DNA from: Ignavibacteriales bacterium
GTDB lineage: Bacteria > Bacteroidota > Ignavibacteria > Ignavibacteriales > Melioribacteraceae
Direction: 5' to 3'
Length of the DNA: 64,000 nucleotides
NCBI GenBank assembly: GCA_021740915.1
Contig: JAIOYW010000010.1
Location: 62,001 to 126,000, forward strand
A program made the position numbers and the translations under genes. This document shows, one piece after another, positions 43,452 through 53,051 of the stretch. How positions within the stretch are numbered: position 1 is the stretch's first letter; every line of letters begins with the position of its first letter. Under the pieces are notes generated by a model. That model was not told the DNA's origin. It did no database searches and saw nothing but the letters and a program-made list of their open reading frames with translations.

Positions 43452-45878
43452 TTGATCCAGGGAACACTCGATATTAACACCGAAAAAAAATTATGTTATC
43501 ATTGCGGCGAGACCTGCCCCGATGATTCATATTCCAAGGGCGATAAGCTGTTTTGCTGCCTTGGCTGCAAGACGGTTTATGAGATACTGGAAGAGAAAGA
43601 CCTGTGCAACTACTATACATTCGATAACACTCCGGGACAAAACCAAAAAGCTAAGGCTATCCGGAATTATGATTTTCTCGAAGACAGCGGTGTAAAAAGC
43701 AAATTTATTTCATTCAGCAACGGCAAAACTGCGCTTGTGAATTTTATTATTCCAAATATGCATTGTTCCTCATGTATCTGGATACTCGAACATTTATACC
43801 GCTTTAACCCCGCTATATTATCTTCCCGCGTAAATTTTCTGCGAAAATCTATTGCTATTACATTTGATGAAACCCATATTAAACTAAAAGAAATTGTTTC
43901 TATACTTGATTCTATTGGTTACGAACCTCTACTGAACCTCGAAGGTGTTTCAACTGCCGATCACTCAGAAAACAGAAGCCTTTATTATAAAATCGGTATA
44001 GCGGGATTCTGTTTTGGTAATATTATGATGCTGAGTTTCCCGGAATATCTGGCACTCGGCGATCCGCAGGATCTTTATCTCCGGAAAATATTCTCTTATA
44101 TAAACGTTGTCCTCTCGCTCCCTGTTTTCTTTTACGGCGCTTCCGACTATTTCGTCTCCGCCTGGAAGGGCATCCGAAAACGTATTGTAAATATCGATAT
44201 TCCTATTGCACTTGGTGTCCTTGTTCTTTTTCTGCGCAGTCTTATTGAAATCTTTGCCGGTATTGGTCCGGGTTACCTCGATTCACTTTCTGGTCTGATA
44301 TTTTTTCTTCTCATTGGGCGGGTGTTTCAGAATAAAACTTATGAATGGCTGAACTTTGAGCGAAATTACCGCTCCTATTTTCCGATATCAGTTCATATTG
44401 TTCTTAAGGATGGTACTGAATCGAGCATGGCAGTCGAAAAAATTGAACCGGGTACCCGCGCACTCATAAGGAATAATGAAATAATCCCGGCGGATTCGAT
44501 TCTTATCAAGGGGCTTGGAAAAATTGATTACAGCTTTGTAACAGGAGAAGCGGCGCCGGCTGATATTCAAAATGGTGAATTTATTTATGCCGGCGGAAGA
44601 CAAGCCGGAAGCGCCATTGAAGTTGAATTTGTTAAAAGTGTTTCTCACAGCTACCTGACGCAGTTGTGGAATAATTATCTTTACTCGGGTGAAAAAGAAA
44701 GCAGAACAACCCAGCTTGCAAATAATGTGAGTAAATACTTTACTCCCGCCATCATTCTGCTTGCCTCAGGAGCTGCGGTTTACAACTATTTTGTCCACCC
44801 TGCACTTATCTGGGATGCGTTTACTGCTGTTCTAATAGTTGCCTGTCCTTGTGCGCTTGCATTATCAACACCTTTTACTCTCGGCAATGCGCTAAGAATC
44901 CTCGCAAAAAATAAATTCTTTATGAAAAACACGGTTGCTCTCGAATCTCTCAGCGAGATCGATCATGTCGTTTTTGATAAAACCGGAACTATCACTGAAC
45001 CCGGCAGAAGCGATCTTAAATATTTCGGCATTAATCTCACCGACGAACTTAAGCAGGCAATAAAGGCTCTTGTTAAAAACTCATCACATCCGCTCAGCAA
45101 AGCTATTTTTGACAATATCGATATTGAAACTCAGATTATTCCTGAGAATTATACCGAGGAACCCGGTAAAGGAATATCCGGTACGGTTGGTGATATTACT
45201 ATTATGCTTGGCTCTCAGGATTTTGTGGGAAATTATCTGCGTAAATCATCCCCACACGCGCCGGAACATACAACTTCCGTTTATGTTTCAATTGACGGAT
45301 CAGTTTTCGGTTATTTCTATATCAATAATCATTACAGGCAGGGTTTATCAACTATTAAAAAATACTTCCGCAAAAGTGCTGCGATCAGTATTCTTTCGGG
45401 GGACAATGATACAGAATCCAAAAACTTACAGGAGCTTTTAGGGGAAGATGTTGAATTGCGTTTTAAACAATCACCCTTCGATAAACTTGATTACATAAGA
45501 ACACTTCAGGCTAAAAGAAAAAAGGTTCTTATGTTCGGTGACGGTTTGAATGATGCCGGAGCTCTCCGGCAAAGTGATGTCGGTATTTCTGTCTCGCAGG
45601 ATGTGAACAACTTTTCTCCGGCAAGTGATGGTATCCTTTCAGCCGATTCTTTTGAAAAAATTCCGATATTTTTTGATTTTATAATTAGTGCAAAAAAAAT
45701 AATTATTGTAAGTTTTGCAATATCTTTTATTTACAACTTAATTGGCATATTTTTCGGCTTCAGCGGTCAGCTCACCCCTCTTGTTGCCGCAGTGCTGATG
45801 CCTTTAAGTTCAATTTCGGTCGTAATTTTTACAACCGTTGCAGTAAGTGCTGCTGCCAGAAAAAATGGGATACTCTGA
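43452..45878 (+). CDS. ccoI: Copper-exporting P1B-type ATPase CcoI for cbb3 oxidase assembly
   Basis: An 808-residue heavy-metal ATPase starting at a TTG with AAGGCGGG upstream. The N-terminus has the cysteine-rich CcoI/FixI domain (LCYHCGETCPDDS, FCCLGCKTVYEIL), then an HMA domain with MHCSSCIWILE. The membrane core has the metal-site motif IVACPCALALSTPF, the phosphorylation motif FDKTGTITE, and the hinge GDGLNDAGALRQSDVGISVS. These features and the position before ccoS and ccoNO identify CcoI, which delivers copper across the membrane for the CuB centre. It overlaps ccoS by one base. Confidence 0.94.
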   Translation: MIQGTLDINTEKKLCYHCGETCPDDSYSKGDKLFCCLGCKTVYEILEEKDLCNYYTFDNTPGQNQKAKAIRNYDFLEDSGVKSKFISFSNGKTALVNFIIPNMHCSSCIWILEHLYRFNPAILSSRVNFLRKSIAITFDETHIKLKEIVSILDSIGYEPLLNLEGVSTADHSENRSLYYKIGIAGFCFGNIMMLSFPEYLALGDPQDLYLRKIFSYINVVLSLPVFFYGASDYFVSAWKGIRKRIVNIDIPIALGVLVLFLRSLIEIFAGIGPGYLDSLSGLIFFLLIGRVFQNKTYEWLNFERNYRSYFPISVHIVLKDGTESSMAVEKIEPGTRALIRNNEIIPADSILIKGLGKIDYSFVTGEAAPADIQNGEFIYAGGRQAGSAIEVEFVKSVSHSYLTQLWNNYLYSGEKESRTTQLANNVSKYFTPAIILLASGAAVYNYFVHPALIWDAFTAVLIVACPCALALSTPFTLGNALRILAKNKFFMKNTVALESLSEIDHVVFDKTGTITEPGRSDLKYFGINLTDELKQAIKALVKNSSHPLSKAIFDNIDIETQIIPENYTEEPGKGISGTVGDITIMLGSQDFVGNYLRKSSPHAPEHTTSVYVSIDGSVFGYFYINNHYRQGLSTIKKYFRKSAAISILSGDNDTESKNLQELLGEDVELRFKQSPFDKLDYIRTLQAKRKKVLMFGDGLNDAGALRQSDVGISVSQDVNNFSPASDGILSADSFEKIPIFFDFIISAKKIIIVSFAISFIYNLIGIFFGFSGQLTPLVAAVLMPLSSISVVIFTTVAVSAAARKNGIL

Positions 45879-46066
45879 TGTCTGTTATCCTTATTCTCAT
45901 TGGATTTAGCCTGCTTGTTGCCCTTGGCTTTCTGGGGGCATTTATCTGGGCAGTTAAAAACGGGCAGTTCGATGACAGATATACACCTTCTATCCGTATT
46001 TTATTCGATGAACGGAAAGAAAAAGTAAAAGAAGAAAAAAAAAATAATTCAACTAAACAGTCATAA
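45878..46066 (+). CDS. ccoS: cbb3 oxidase assembly protein CcoS
   Basis: A 62-residue protein with one N-terminal membrane helix (VILILIGFSLLVALGFLGAF) followed by the CcoS signature FIWAVKNGQFDDRYTP and a lysine-rich tail. CcoS is required for cofactor insertion during cbb3 maturation. The gene starts at the last base of ccoI (TGATG) and ends 30 bases before ccoNO. It is a short gene whose identity is carried by the NGQFDD motif and context. Confidence 0.93.
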   Translation: MSVILILIGFSLLVALGFLGAFIWAVKNGQFDDRYTPSIRILFDERKEKVKEEKKNNSTKQS

Positions 46067-46096
46067 TTCAACAATCTTTTTACGGGAGCCGGATAA

Positions 46097-48211
46097 ATGA
46101 ATGTAGAAAAATTCAGTTATGATAACCAGGTCGTACGATTGTTTGCAATCGCCTCTCTTATTTTCGGAGTGGTGGGCATGCTCGTCGGGTTATTGATAGC
46201 ATTCCAGATATTCATTCCTTCTCTGAACTTCAATTTCCAATACACGACATTCGGCAGAATTCGTCCCCTGCATACTAATGCAGTGATTTTCGCTTTTGTC
46301 GGGAATGCGATTTTCGCAGGAGTATATTACTCACTCCAAAGACTTACAAAGTCAAGAATGTTCAGCGATTTTCTTAGTTATTTCCATTTCTGGGGATGGC
46401 AGGCAATTATTCTTTCAGCCGCTATTACACTCCCTTTGGGAATCACAACGAGCAAAGAATACGCTGAACTTGAATGGCCGATAGATATTGCAATTGCAGT
46501 TGTCTGGCTTGCTTTCGGAGCCAATATGTTCGGCACCATCATCAAGCGCCGCGAAAAACATATGTATGTTGCAATCTGGTTCTATATTGCAACCTTTGTA
46601 ACAGTTACTGTGCTGCATGTCGTCAATTCTATCGAATTACCAATCTCTTTCCTGAAGAGTTATCCGGTCTATGCCGGAGTGCAGGATGCTTTGGTTCAAT
46701 GGTGGTATGGTCATAATGCTGTGGCTTTCTTCCTGACGACTCCTTACCTGGGACTGATGTATTATTATCTCCCGAAAGCAGTTAACAGACCGGTTTACAG
46801 CTATAAATTGTCTATACTGCATTTCTGGGCTCTGATATTTCTCTATATCTGGGCAGGCCCACATCATCTGCTTTACTCTGCACTACCCGACTGGGCTCAG
46901 TCACTTGGAACTGTTTTTTCGATAATGCTTATAGCTCCTTCATGGGGCGGTATGATTAACGGGCTTCTTACTCTTCGCGGTGCATGGGACCGTGTCCGTG
47001 ATGAACCCACACTTAAGTTTATGGTGATTGCAGTTACGGCATACGGTATGTCAACTTTTGAAGGACCGATGCTCTCACTTAAAAATATTAACGCAATTGC
47101 CCATTTTACTGACTGGATCATTGCTCATGTTCATATCGGAGCTCTCGGATGGAATGGCTTCCTTACTTTCGGAATGCTCTATTGGATGATCCCTCAGATG
47201 TATAAAACAAGTCTCTTTTCCAAAAAAATGGCGAATTTTCATTTCTGGATAGGTACGCTTGGAATTGTATTCTATGCCGCTCCGCTTTACTGGTCTGGTA
47301 TTACACAGGCTTTGATGTGGAAAGAATTCAGCCCGCTTGGTATTCTGCAATATCCGAATTTCCTTGAGACAGTGCTTCAGATAGTGCCTATGTACATTAT
47401 TCGCGGTATTGGTGGTACTTTATATTTCACCGGCGTTATCATAGGAATATATAATCTTGTAAAAACAGCTAAACAAGGAAATTTCGTTGCTCAGGAAGAG
47501 GCTGAAGCTCCGCCTCTTGAAAAAATTGACGACAAACTGCAGAAGGGCAATATCCACAGATGGCTCGAAAAGAGACCGGCTCAGTTCGCAGTTCTCGCAA
47601 CAGTTGTTATTCTCATTGGCGGTGCAGTCGAATTTATCCCGACTTATCTTGTAAAATCGAATATTCCGACAATAGAAAGCGTCAAACCATACACGCCTCT
47701 GGAACTGCATGGACGTGATCTGTATATACGAGAAGGCTGCAACTCATGCCATTCACAACTTGTAAGACCTTTCAGATCAGAAACAGAACGCTACGGTGAG
47801 TATTCAAAAGCCGGCGAATTTGTTTATGATCATCCTTTCCTCTGGGGTTCGAAAAGAACAGGACCCGATCTTCACAGGATAGGCGGCAAGTACTCGAATC
47901 TCTGGCATTACCTCCACATGGAAAACCCGCGGAGTATGTCCCCCGGTTCACTTATGCCTCCTTATTCCTGGCTGCTTGAGCAGGATCTGAATATGGAAAA
48001 CACAGAAGCTAAGATATCAGCTATGAGAACTCTGGGAGTTCCTTATGAGGAAGGATACGAAAAATACGCCCTTGCTGATTTGAATAAACAGGCGGAAGCC
48101 ATTTCTGAAGATCTTGCAGCAAGCGGCGCAGCCGTTGAACCAGGTAAAGAGATAATTGCTCTTATTGCTTATCTGCAGCGCCTGGGTACAGATATAAAAG
48201 GGAATAAATAG
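46097..48211 (+). CDS. ccoNO: Fused cbb3-type cytochrome c oxidase subunits I and II (CcoN-CcoO)
   Basis: Residues about 1-470 are CcoN: many membrane helices, haem ligands in RPLHTNAVIFAFVGNAIF, the active-site region VQWWYGHNAVAFFLTTPYLG with the CuB histidine and cross-linked tyrosine context, AGPHHLLYSALPDW, and HVHIGALGWNGFLTFG. Residues about 500-704 are CcoO: a membrane anchor, one c-haem motif EGCNSCHSQLVRPFR, and the methionine ligand region NPRSMSPGSLMPPYSWLL. The single frame without an internal stop shows a genuine fusion, as known from other Bacteroidota. This subunit reduces oxygen to water with high affinity and pumps protons. Confidence 0.95.
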   Translation: MNVEKFSYDNQVVRLFAIASLIFGVVGMLVGLLIAFQIFIPSLNFNFQYTTFGRIRPLHTNAVIFAFVGNAIFAGVYYSLQRLTKSRMFSDFLSYFHFWGWQAIILSAAITLPLGITTSKEYAELEWPIDIAIAVVWLAFGANMFGTIIKRREKHMYVAIWFYIATFVTVTVLHVVNSIELPISFLKSYPVYAGVQDALVQWWYGHNAVAFFLTTPYLGLMYYYLPKAVNRPVYSYKLSILHFWALIFLYIWAGPHHLLYSALPDWAQSLGTVFSIMLIAPSWGGMINGLLTLRGAWDRVRDEPTLKFMVIAVTAYGMSTFEGPMLSLKNINAIAHFTDWIIAHVHIGALGWNGFLTFGMLYWMIPQMYKTSLFSKKMANFHFWIGTLGIVFYAAPLYWSGITQALMWKEFSPLGILQYPNFLETVLQIVPMYIIRGIGGTLYFTGVIIGIYNLVKTAKQGNFVAQEEAEAPPLEKIDDKLQKGNIHRWLEKRPAQFAVLATVVILIGGAVEFIPTYLVKSNIPTIESVKPYTPLELHGRDLYIREGCNSCHSQLVRPFRSETERYGEYSKAGEFVYDHPFLWGSKRTGPDLHRIGGKYSNLWHYLHMENPRSMSPGSLMPPYSWLLEQDLNMENTEAKISAMRTLGVPYEEGYEKYALADLNKQAEAISEDLAASGAAVEPGKEIIALIAYLQRLGTDIKGNK

Positions 48212-48218
48212 GTTATAT

Positions 48219-48413
48219 ATGTTCTCAAAATATTTATCATCTATCAAAGATATTGAAGTATTCCCGATCATTTCACTGATATTATTCTTTCTTGTTTTTG
48301 TGGCGATTATTATTTGGATCGTCAGAATGGATAAAACATATTTAAGGAAAATGGAAAACCTCCCTCTGGAGGAAGATCATGTCACTGAAAAAACACAAAA
48401 TTCAGGTTATTAA
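48219..48413 (+). CDS. ccoQ: CcoQ-like small cbb3 subunit
   Basis: The 64-residue protein has one membrane helix (VFPIISLILFFLVFVAIIIW) and a charged C-terminus, matching CcoQ/FixQ in size, topology and position between ccoNO and ccoP. The sequence is too short for a certain family call. Its end overlaps the beginning of the ccoP frame by 35 bases if the upstream ccoP start is used. Confidence 0.8.
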   Translation: MFSKYLSSIKDIEVFPIISLILFFLVFVAIIIWIVRMDKTYLRKMENLPLEEDHVTEKTQNSGY

Positions 48414-49251
48414 GATGAGATATATAAAAGTTTATCTTTTTACAGCACTAATAATTTTCTTCTCGGCATATTCCGATTTTTTTGCGGCAGGTGATGAAAC
48501 TCTTGAAAGCGTCATGCGCTTTATGGCGATAATCACTGTTTTAATGGTCGCACTGATTTTCTGGCTCGTTATGGTTTATGCCGAAAAAGAGGATAACAGC
48601 GGCGATCTTTTCTTCAGGCCGTTCAAAAACTTTATGCGGATGCTCACAAAATCCACACCGATTGAACAAGAAAAAGATATTATGTTCGATCACGATTTTG
48701 ACGGCATACAGGAACTTGATAACAAGATTCCGCCATGGTTTACTTTTCTCTTTTATGGCACTATTGTTTTCTCGATTATATATATGATCAGTTTTCATAT
48801 GGTCGGGAGCGGAGATGTTCAGCGCGAAGAGTATATGGGTGAAATAAAACAGGCTCAGATGGAGCGTGAACTGCTTATCAGGAGCGGCGCTTTCCTGAAT
48901 GAAGAAACCGTAACACTCGCCACAGATGCAGCCACCCTTTCGAATGGTAAAGACATTTTTCTTAAAAATTGTGCTTCCTGCCATGCAAACGATGGCGGCG
49001 GACTTGTCGGACCAAATCTGACAGACAATTACTGGATACATGGCGGCGGTATCAAAAATGTATTCAAAATTATTAAATACGGAGTTCCTGCCAAAGGTAT
49101 GATTTCATGGCAGACACAGTTGAATCCAACCCAGATAAAGGAAGTAGGCAGTTTTATTATTTCTTTGGAAGGGACAGTACCCGCGGTACCGAAAGCGCCC
49201 GAAGGCACTATTTGGACTGAAACTCCTGAGAATTCAGACACTAATATTTAA
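48379..49251 (+). CDS. ccoP: cbb3 oxidase subunit III CcoP, mono-haem cytochrome c
   Basis: Two starts are possible. ATG 48379 has a strong GGAGGAAG 4 bases upstream but lies inside ccoQ; ATG 48415 directly follows the ccoQ stop but has little Shine-Dalgarno. I keep 48379 because of the ribosome site. The protein has two membrane helices near the N-terminus and one near residue 130 (TFLFYGTIVFSIIYMISFH), then a single cytochrome c domain with NCASCHANDGGGLVGPNLTD and a methionine in KGMISWQTQL. Only one CXXCH is present, whereas the classic CcoP has two. It transfers electrons to CcoO. Confidence 0.9.
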   Translation: MSLKKHKIQVIKMRYIKVYLFTALIIFFSAYSDFFAAGDETLESVMRFMAIITVLMVALIFWLVMVYAEKEDNSGDLFFRPFKNFMRMLTKSTPIEQEKDIMFDHDFDGIQELDNKIPPWFTFLFYGTIVFSIIYMISFHMVGSGDVQREEYMGEIKQAQMERELLIRSGAFLNEETVTLATDAATLSNGKDIFLKNCASCHANDGGGLVGPNLTDNYWIHGGGIKNVFKIIKYGVPAKGMISWQTQLNPTQIKEVGSFIISLEGTVPAVPKAPEGTIWTETPENSDTNI

Positions 49252-49266
49252 TAAGGACAGGACAAT

Positions 49267-50685
49267 ATGTATCAGCCTGAAAACGATGAGACTTTCAGGG
49301 ATTCGATTGCAACAGTTACTCAGGAAGGTAAAAGAAACTGGATTTTTGCTAAAAAACCTTTCGGCAAATTTTATAATTATCGTTCAGTTGTTAGTTATTT
49401 ACTGATAATTTTTCTCTTTGGGGCGCCCTTCATTAAAATTGACGGGCACCCTTTTATTCTTCTTGATATTGTTCACAGAAAATTTATAATATTCGGAATT
49501 CATTTCGGCCCGCACGATTTTCACCTCTTCGGGCTTGCAATGATTGCAGTTTTTGTATCTGTTTTTCTTTTCACAGTTGTTTATGGCAGAATTTTTTGTG
49601 GATGGATTTGTCCGCAGACAGTTTTTCTTGAAATGGTTTTCAGGAGAATAGAATACCTCATTGAAGGTGACGCCAATAAACAGCGTGCTTTGCAAAAAGC
49701 CCCTTGGACTGCTTCCAAAATCGCCAAAAAGTTTTCCAAGCAGATCATTTTCGCCGTTATCTCAATAATGATCGGGAATATCTTCCTCGCATATTTTGTG
49801 GGTGTTGATAAACTTTGGCAGATGGTAACTGATGGTCCTTCCGCTCATTCAGGCACTTTCATTTTTGTGGTTGCGTTTTCTGCTATTTTTCATTTTGTTT
49901 TCTCATGGTTCCGCGAGCAGGCTTGCACCATTGTTTGCCCCTATGGCAGGCTGCAGGGTGTTATGCTCGACCAGAACTCGATTGTCATTGCCTATGACCA
50001 TATCAGAGGCGAACCGCGTGGAAAACTAAAAAAGAGTGAAGATCAGACAGGCAAAGGTGATTGTATCGACTGTCATCTTTGTGTGGATGTGTGTCCTACC
50101 GGAATTGATATCCGCAACGGAACACAACTCGAATGTGTTAATTGTACAGCCTGCATTGATGTCTGCGATGATGTTATGTCCAAAATCGGCAGGCCGAAAA
50201 AACTGATAAAATATGCTTCGAAAAATGAAATTGAGACAAGAGTAAGAAAAATCTGGACTCCCAAAGCAATTGGTTACACGACTATCCTTGTTCTGCTCCT
50301 GAGTCTTATAACATTCCTGCTCTTAAATCGCAGCGATTTCGAATTAAGCATTCTCCGGACTCCGGGTCTTCTCTATCAGCAGATGCCCGATGGTAGGATC
50401 AGCAATATTTATGACGTCAAGATTATTAATAAAACTTTTAATGAACTCCCTGCCGAACTCAAACTTAAAAATATTGAGGGCGAGATCAGGCTGATAGGCA
50501 AAGATCTGAATGTTGATCCCCAGGGTGTTGCAGAAGCTAAATTTTTTGTTATCCTTGGAACCGATCAGATCAAAAAACTGAACACTCCAATTGAAATTGG
50601 TGTTATATCAGAGGGAAGAGAAATTGATGTAATAAAAACCTCATTTCTTGGTAAAGTTGATAAAAATAGTCTGAAAGGAGGATAA
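49267..50685 (+). CDS. ccoG: cbb3 oxidase accessory protein CcoG (polyferredoxin)
   Basis: A membrane polyferredoxin of 472 residues. It has several hydrophobic helices in the first 260 residues, including the FCGWICPQTVFLE motif typical of the family. Two 4Fe-4S clusters are indicated by CIDCHLCVDVCPTGIDI and CVNCTACIDVCDDVM. A C-terminal soluble domain with an immunoglobulin-like fold follows the last helix. CcoG (RdxA/FixG) participates in copper handling for cbb3 assembly. It starts 15 bases after ccoP and ends 1 base before ccoH. Confidence 0.94.
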   Translation: MYQPENDETFRDSIATVTQEGKRNWIFAKKPFGKFYNYRSVVSYLLIIFLFGAPFIKIDGHPFILLDIVHRKFIIFGIHFGPHDFHLFGLAMIAVFVSVFLFTVVYGRIFCGWICPQTVFLEMVFRRIEYLIEGDANKQRALQKAPWTASKIAKKFSKQIIFAVISIMIGNIFLAYFVGVDKLWQMVTDGPSAHSGTFIFVVAFSAIFHFVFSWFREQACTIVCPYGRLQGVMLDQNSIVIAYDHIRGEPRGKLKKSEDQTGKGDCIDCHLCVDVCPTGIDIRNGTQLECVNCTACIDVCDDVMSKIGRPKKLIKYASKNEIETRVRKIWTPKAIGYTTILVLLLSLITFLLLNRSDFELSILRTPGLLYQQMPDGRISNIYDVKIINKTFNELPAELKLKNIEGEIRLIGKDLNVDPQGVAEAKFFVILGTDQIKKLNTPIEIGVISEGREIDVIKTSFLGKVDKNSLKGG

Positions 50686-50686
50686 G

Positions 50687-51133
50687 ATGTTTAAATTAAA
50701 TTGGGGTAAATCCATCGCTATATTCTACATAATGTTTGTACTTTGGCTGCTCGGATTTGCTCTTTACACAAAAAGCGAAGATGTTAACCTGGTTACTGAA
50801 AATTACTACGAACAGGAATTACAGTATCAGGATCAGATAAATAAAATTAACCGGACGAAGAATTTGCCTGAACAGGTCAGCATTAAATATTCCGGTGATC
50901 AGATCGGTCTGACCTTCCCTGATATTTTCTCAAAAGATGATATTGCAGGAAAAGTGCATCTTTACCGCCCATCGGATAATAAATTGGATTTATTTGAAAA
51001 TATTGAGCTTGATGCAGCAAATCAAATGGAGATACCTGTTTCCAAACTTGCAAAAGGATTATGGAAAGTTAAGGTTGACTGGCAGGTAAAATCCGATGGT
51101 TATTTTAACGAACAAATAATACTCGTGAATTAA
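50687..51133 (+). CDS. ccoH: CcoH/FixH-family protein
   Basis: The 148-residue protein has one N-terminal helix (SIAIFYIMFVLWLLGFALYT) and a periplasmic domain with the FixH features DVNLVTENYYEQELQYQDQI and a C-terminal WKVKVDWQVKSDGYF. It lies after ccoG, the usual position, separated by a single base, with GGAGG just before the ATG. FixH proteins stabilise the cbb3 complex and CcoI during assembly. Confidence 0.9.
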   Translation: MFKLNWGKSIAIFYIMFVLWLLGFALYTKSEDVNLVTENYYEQELQYQDQINKINRTKNLPEQVSIKYSGDQIGLTFPDIFSKDDIAGKVHLYRPSDNKLDLFENIELDAANQMEIPVSKLAKGLWKVKVDWQVKSDGYFNEQIILVN

Positions 51134-51134
51134 A

Positions 51135-51839
51135 TTGGAAGCCTGGACAGGATTTCTGATCGGCTTATTCGGCAGTCTGCATTGTATCGGGATGTGCGGT
51201 CCCATTGCGCTTGCACTTCCGCTCACATCCGATTCGCAGATCAGAATACTTTTTTCAAGAGTTCTTTACAATCTCGGAAGAATTATCACTTACACTTTTA
51301 TGGGGCTGATACTCGGCGCACTTGGGCATCGGCTCTATTTCTGGGGATTTCAGAATTATCTCTCTATCATCATTGGTGTGATAATCCTGATTTTTCTATC
51401 TATACCTAAAAAAATCCGCACGCGATTCACCCAGACAGGAATTGCATCAGCAGTTTTAGCAGGATTTCGGAAAATCTTCAGCGGCTTTTTCAGAATTCAG
51501 AATGACTGGGGTTTTCTTTTTATCGGAATCATGAATGGCTTCCTCCCATGCGGACTCGTCTATGCGGGGCTTGCAGGCGCTATCTCAACAGGCGATACAA
51601 TAAAGGGCGCCCTTTTTATGCTTTCTTTCGGTATCGGAACATTTCCTGTTATGCTTGGCGTCTCATTCCTGGGCAGATATCTCTCAGCCGAAACCCGGTC
51701 AAAATTTGCAAAATTGGTTCCGGTATTCGCCTTTATACTCGCACTTCTTTTTATCCTGAGAGGGTTAAATCTGGGAATTCCCTATATCAGCCCTTCAATC
51801 AACCTTTACACACCCGAAGGAACATATATCTGCCATTAA
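51135..51839 (+). CDS. DsbD_2/TauE-SafE-like membrane protein at the end of the cbb3 operon
   Basis: The 234-residue integral membrane protein begins at a TTG right after ccoH. The opening GLFGSLHCIGMCGPIALALP is characteristic of the DsbD_2 group (PF13386), followed by about six helices, with NGFLPCGLVYAGLAGAISTG in the middle. Family members near cbb3 genes are thought to be involved in metal or thiol handling during cytochrome oxidase assembly. The paired CXXXC/PCG cysteines are compatible with a redox or copper role. Transport of sulfite is a less likely alternative. Confidence 0.85.
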   Translation: MEAWTGFLIGLFGSLHCIGMCGPIALALPLTSDSQIRILFSRVLYNLGRIITYTFMGLILGALGHRLYFWGFQNYLSIIIGVIILIFLSIPKKIRTRFTQTGIASAVLAGFRKIFSGFFRIQNDWGFLFIGIMNGFLPCGLVYAGLAGAISTGDTIKGALFMLSFGIGTFPVMLGVSFLGRYLSAETRSKFAKLVPVFAFILALLFILRGLNLGIPYISPSINLYTPEGTYICH

Positions 51840-51948
51840 AGCTTTTTGCTTACCACACTTAAGCTATAAGCAGTAATAAACATAGTGTCGCGGGAATTAT
51901 TGAAGAATTTTTATTCTTTTACTTTATTACCCATCTTTGAATACACAA

Positions 51949-53021
51949 TCAACTTTCAAACGTTTCCAATTCGTAAATTTTATACCAATAAAAAAATGAT
52001 TCCGGGTTCGATTTTTTCAAACGATTTAGTTTTAAGTTTAGCGGCTCATTAATGAACCAATCTTTCATTTCGGAAGGGTGACTGTATTTTTGAATCTTTT
52101 CCGCATCATGCTTTATTAAAGCTGCAAGATATGCCGTTTTTGAGGCATGGATAATTGCTTTTTCGATATGGTAGTTTTCGGAGAAGATAAATCCGGAAAC
52201 ACGCAAAATACCTTGCCGTAATTGGTCAAAATCACCCCTCCCGTCACTCCCCCTGGTTACAATACACAGTCCGGTTTGATAAATATCTTCCAAAACGTCT
52301 CTTTCTGAAAGGTCGTTCATTTCTCTATATTCAAGTTCCTTTTCGGCAAATATTTTAAATGTAATTTTTACTGTTTCTAAATCGGTGACATTATCAAATA
52401 AATTGCCAATATCAAACAATTGTTTGATGATTTCCATACTCATGTTATCCTTACCCTTAAAGTATGGAATGCCTGTAGTATTTGGAGCAAAAGCTGTAAG
52501 TTTGTCGCCTAAAATATCTTCTAAACTTGCTGTTTTTACAATAACTGGATATCCCTTTTCAGGTAAAAAAGATGAGCGTATTTCTTGCTCAACGAGGTTT
52601 TTATATTGTGATTCTTCAAAAAGAATATCAAGCAATATATAGTCTTCGTCTATCCTCGTTTTGTGTATGGGATTATAATAAAATTTGTAGTGTGCTTTTT
52701 AATTCTTGTAAATGACTTTCGTTGCTGAAATTCTTTCCTCTGAAATCCCTGTGAAAAAGCAGCGCTATCAAGTAATTCATTCAGTTTTTCAGGAATTTCA
52801 GATAGAACAATATCAATGTCAATTGATAACCTTTTTGATGAATTAAAATGAAGCATCAATGCTGTGCCGCCTTTGAATACAAACGAAAGCTCATGAATAA
52901 CCAAACCTTCCAATAATAAAAAAGCTCAAATAACCTTTTCAACTAGTATCGGATCAGTATTTCGGTTTTCTTTTGAAACCTTATTGATCCAGGTCGTGGT
53001 TAGTTTTTGCAGATCTATCAT
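51949..53021 (-). pseudogene. AbiEii-type nucleotidyltransferase toxin, disrupted by a stop and a frameshift
   Basis: Read from the ATG at 53021 the frame gives MIDLQKLTTTWINKV, then meets a TGA at 52928-52926 where the family would have an ordinary residue, and continues in frame with AFLLLEGLVIHELSFVFKGG. The catalytic signature is complete: FKGGTALMLHF followed by SIDIDIVL. Near 52696-52700 a run of five A (on the coding strand) should be six: adding one joins IKK to AHYKFYYNP and the long C-terminal frame ending at 51949. Two independent lesions make this a pseudogene unless sequencing errors explain them. Intact AbiEii toxins are nucleotidyltransferases of type IV toxin-antitoxin and phage-abortive systems. 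The upstream gene encodes the DUF6577-like partner. Confidence 0.85.
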
Positions 53022-53051
53022 ATCTTGTTGATAGGTGATTATTTAACATTT

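Noticed and set aside
52690-52705. Programmed -1 frameshifting in the AbiEii gene at AAA AAG
   Set aside because: The heptamer reads T AAA AAG rather than A AAA AAG, there is no clear downstream structure and a second lesion (TGA) exists, so a plain deletion is simpler.
52926-52928. TGA read as a sense codon (alternative code)
   Set aside because: Other genes here end in TGA at sensible positions (for example hemB and mvaD), so TGA is a stop in this genome.
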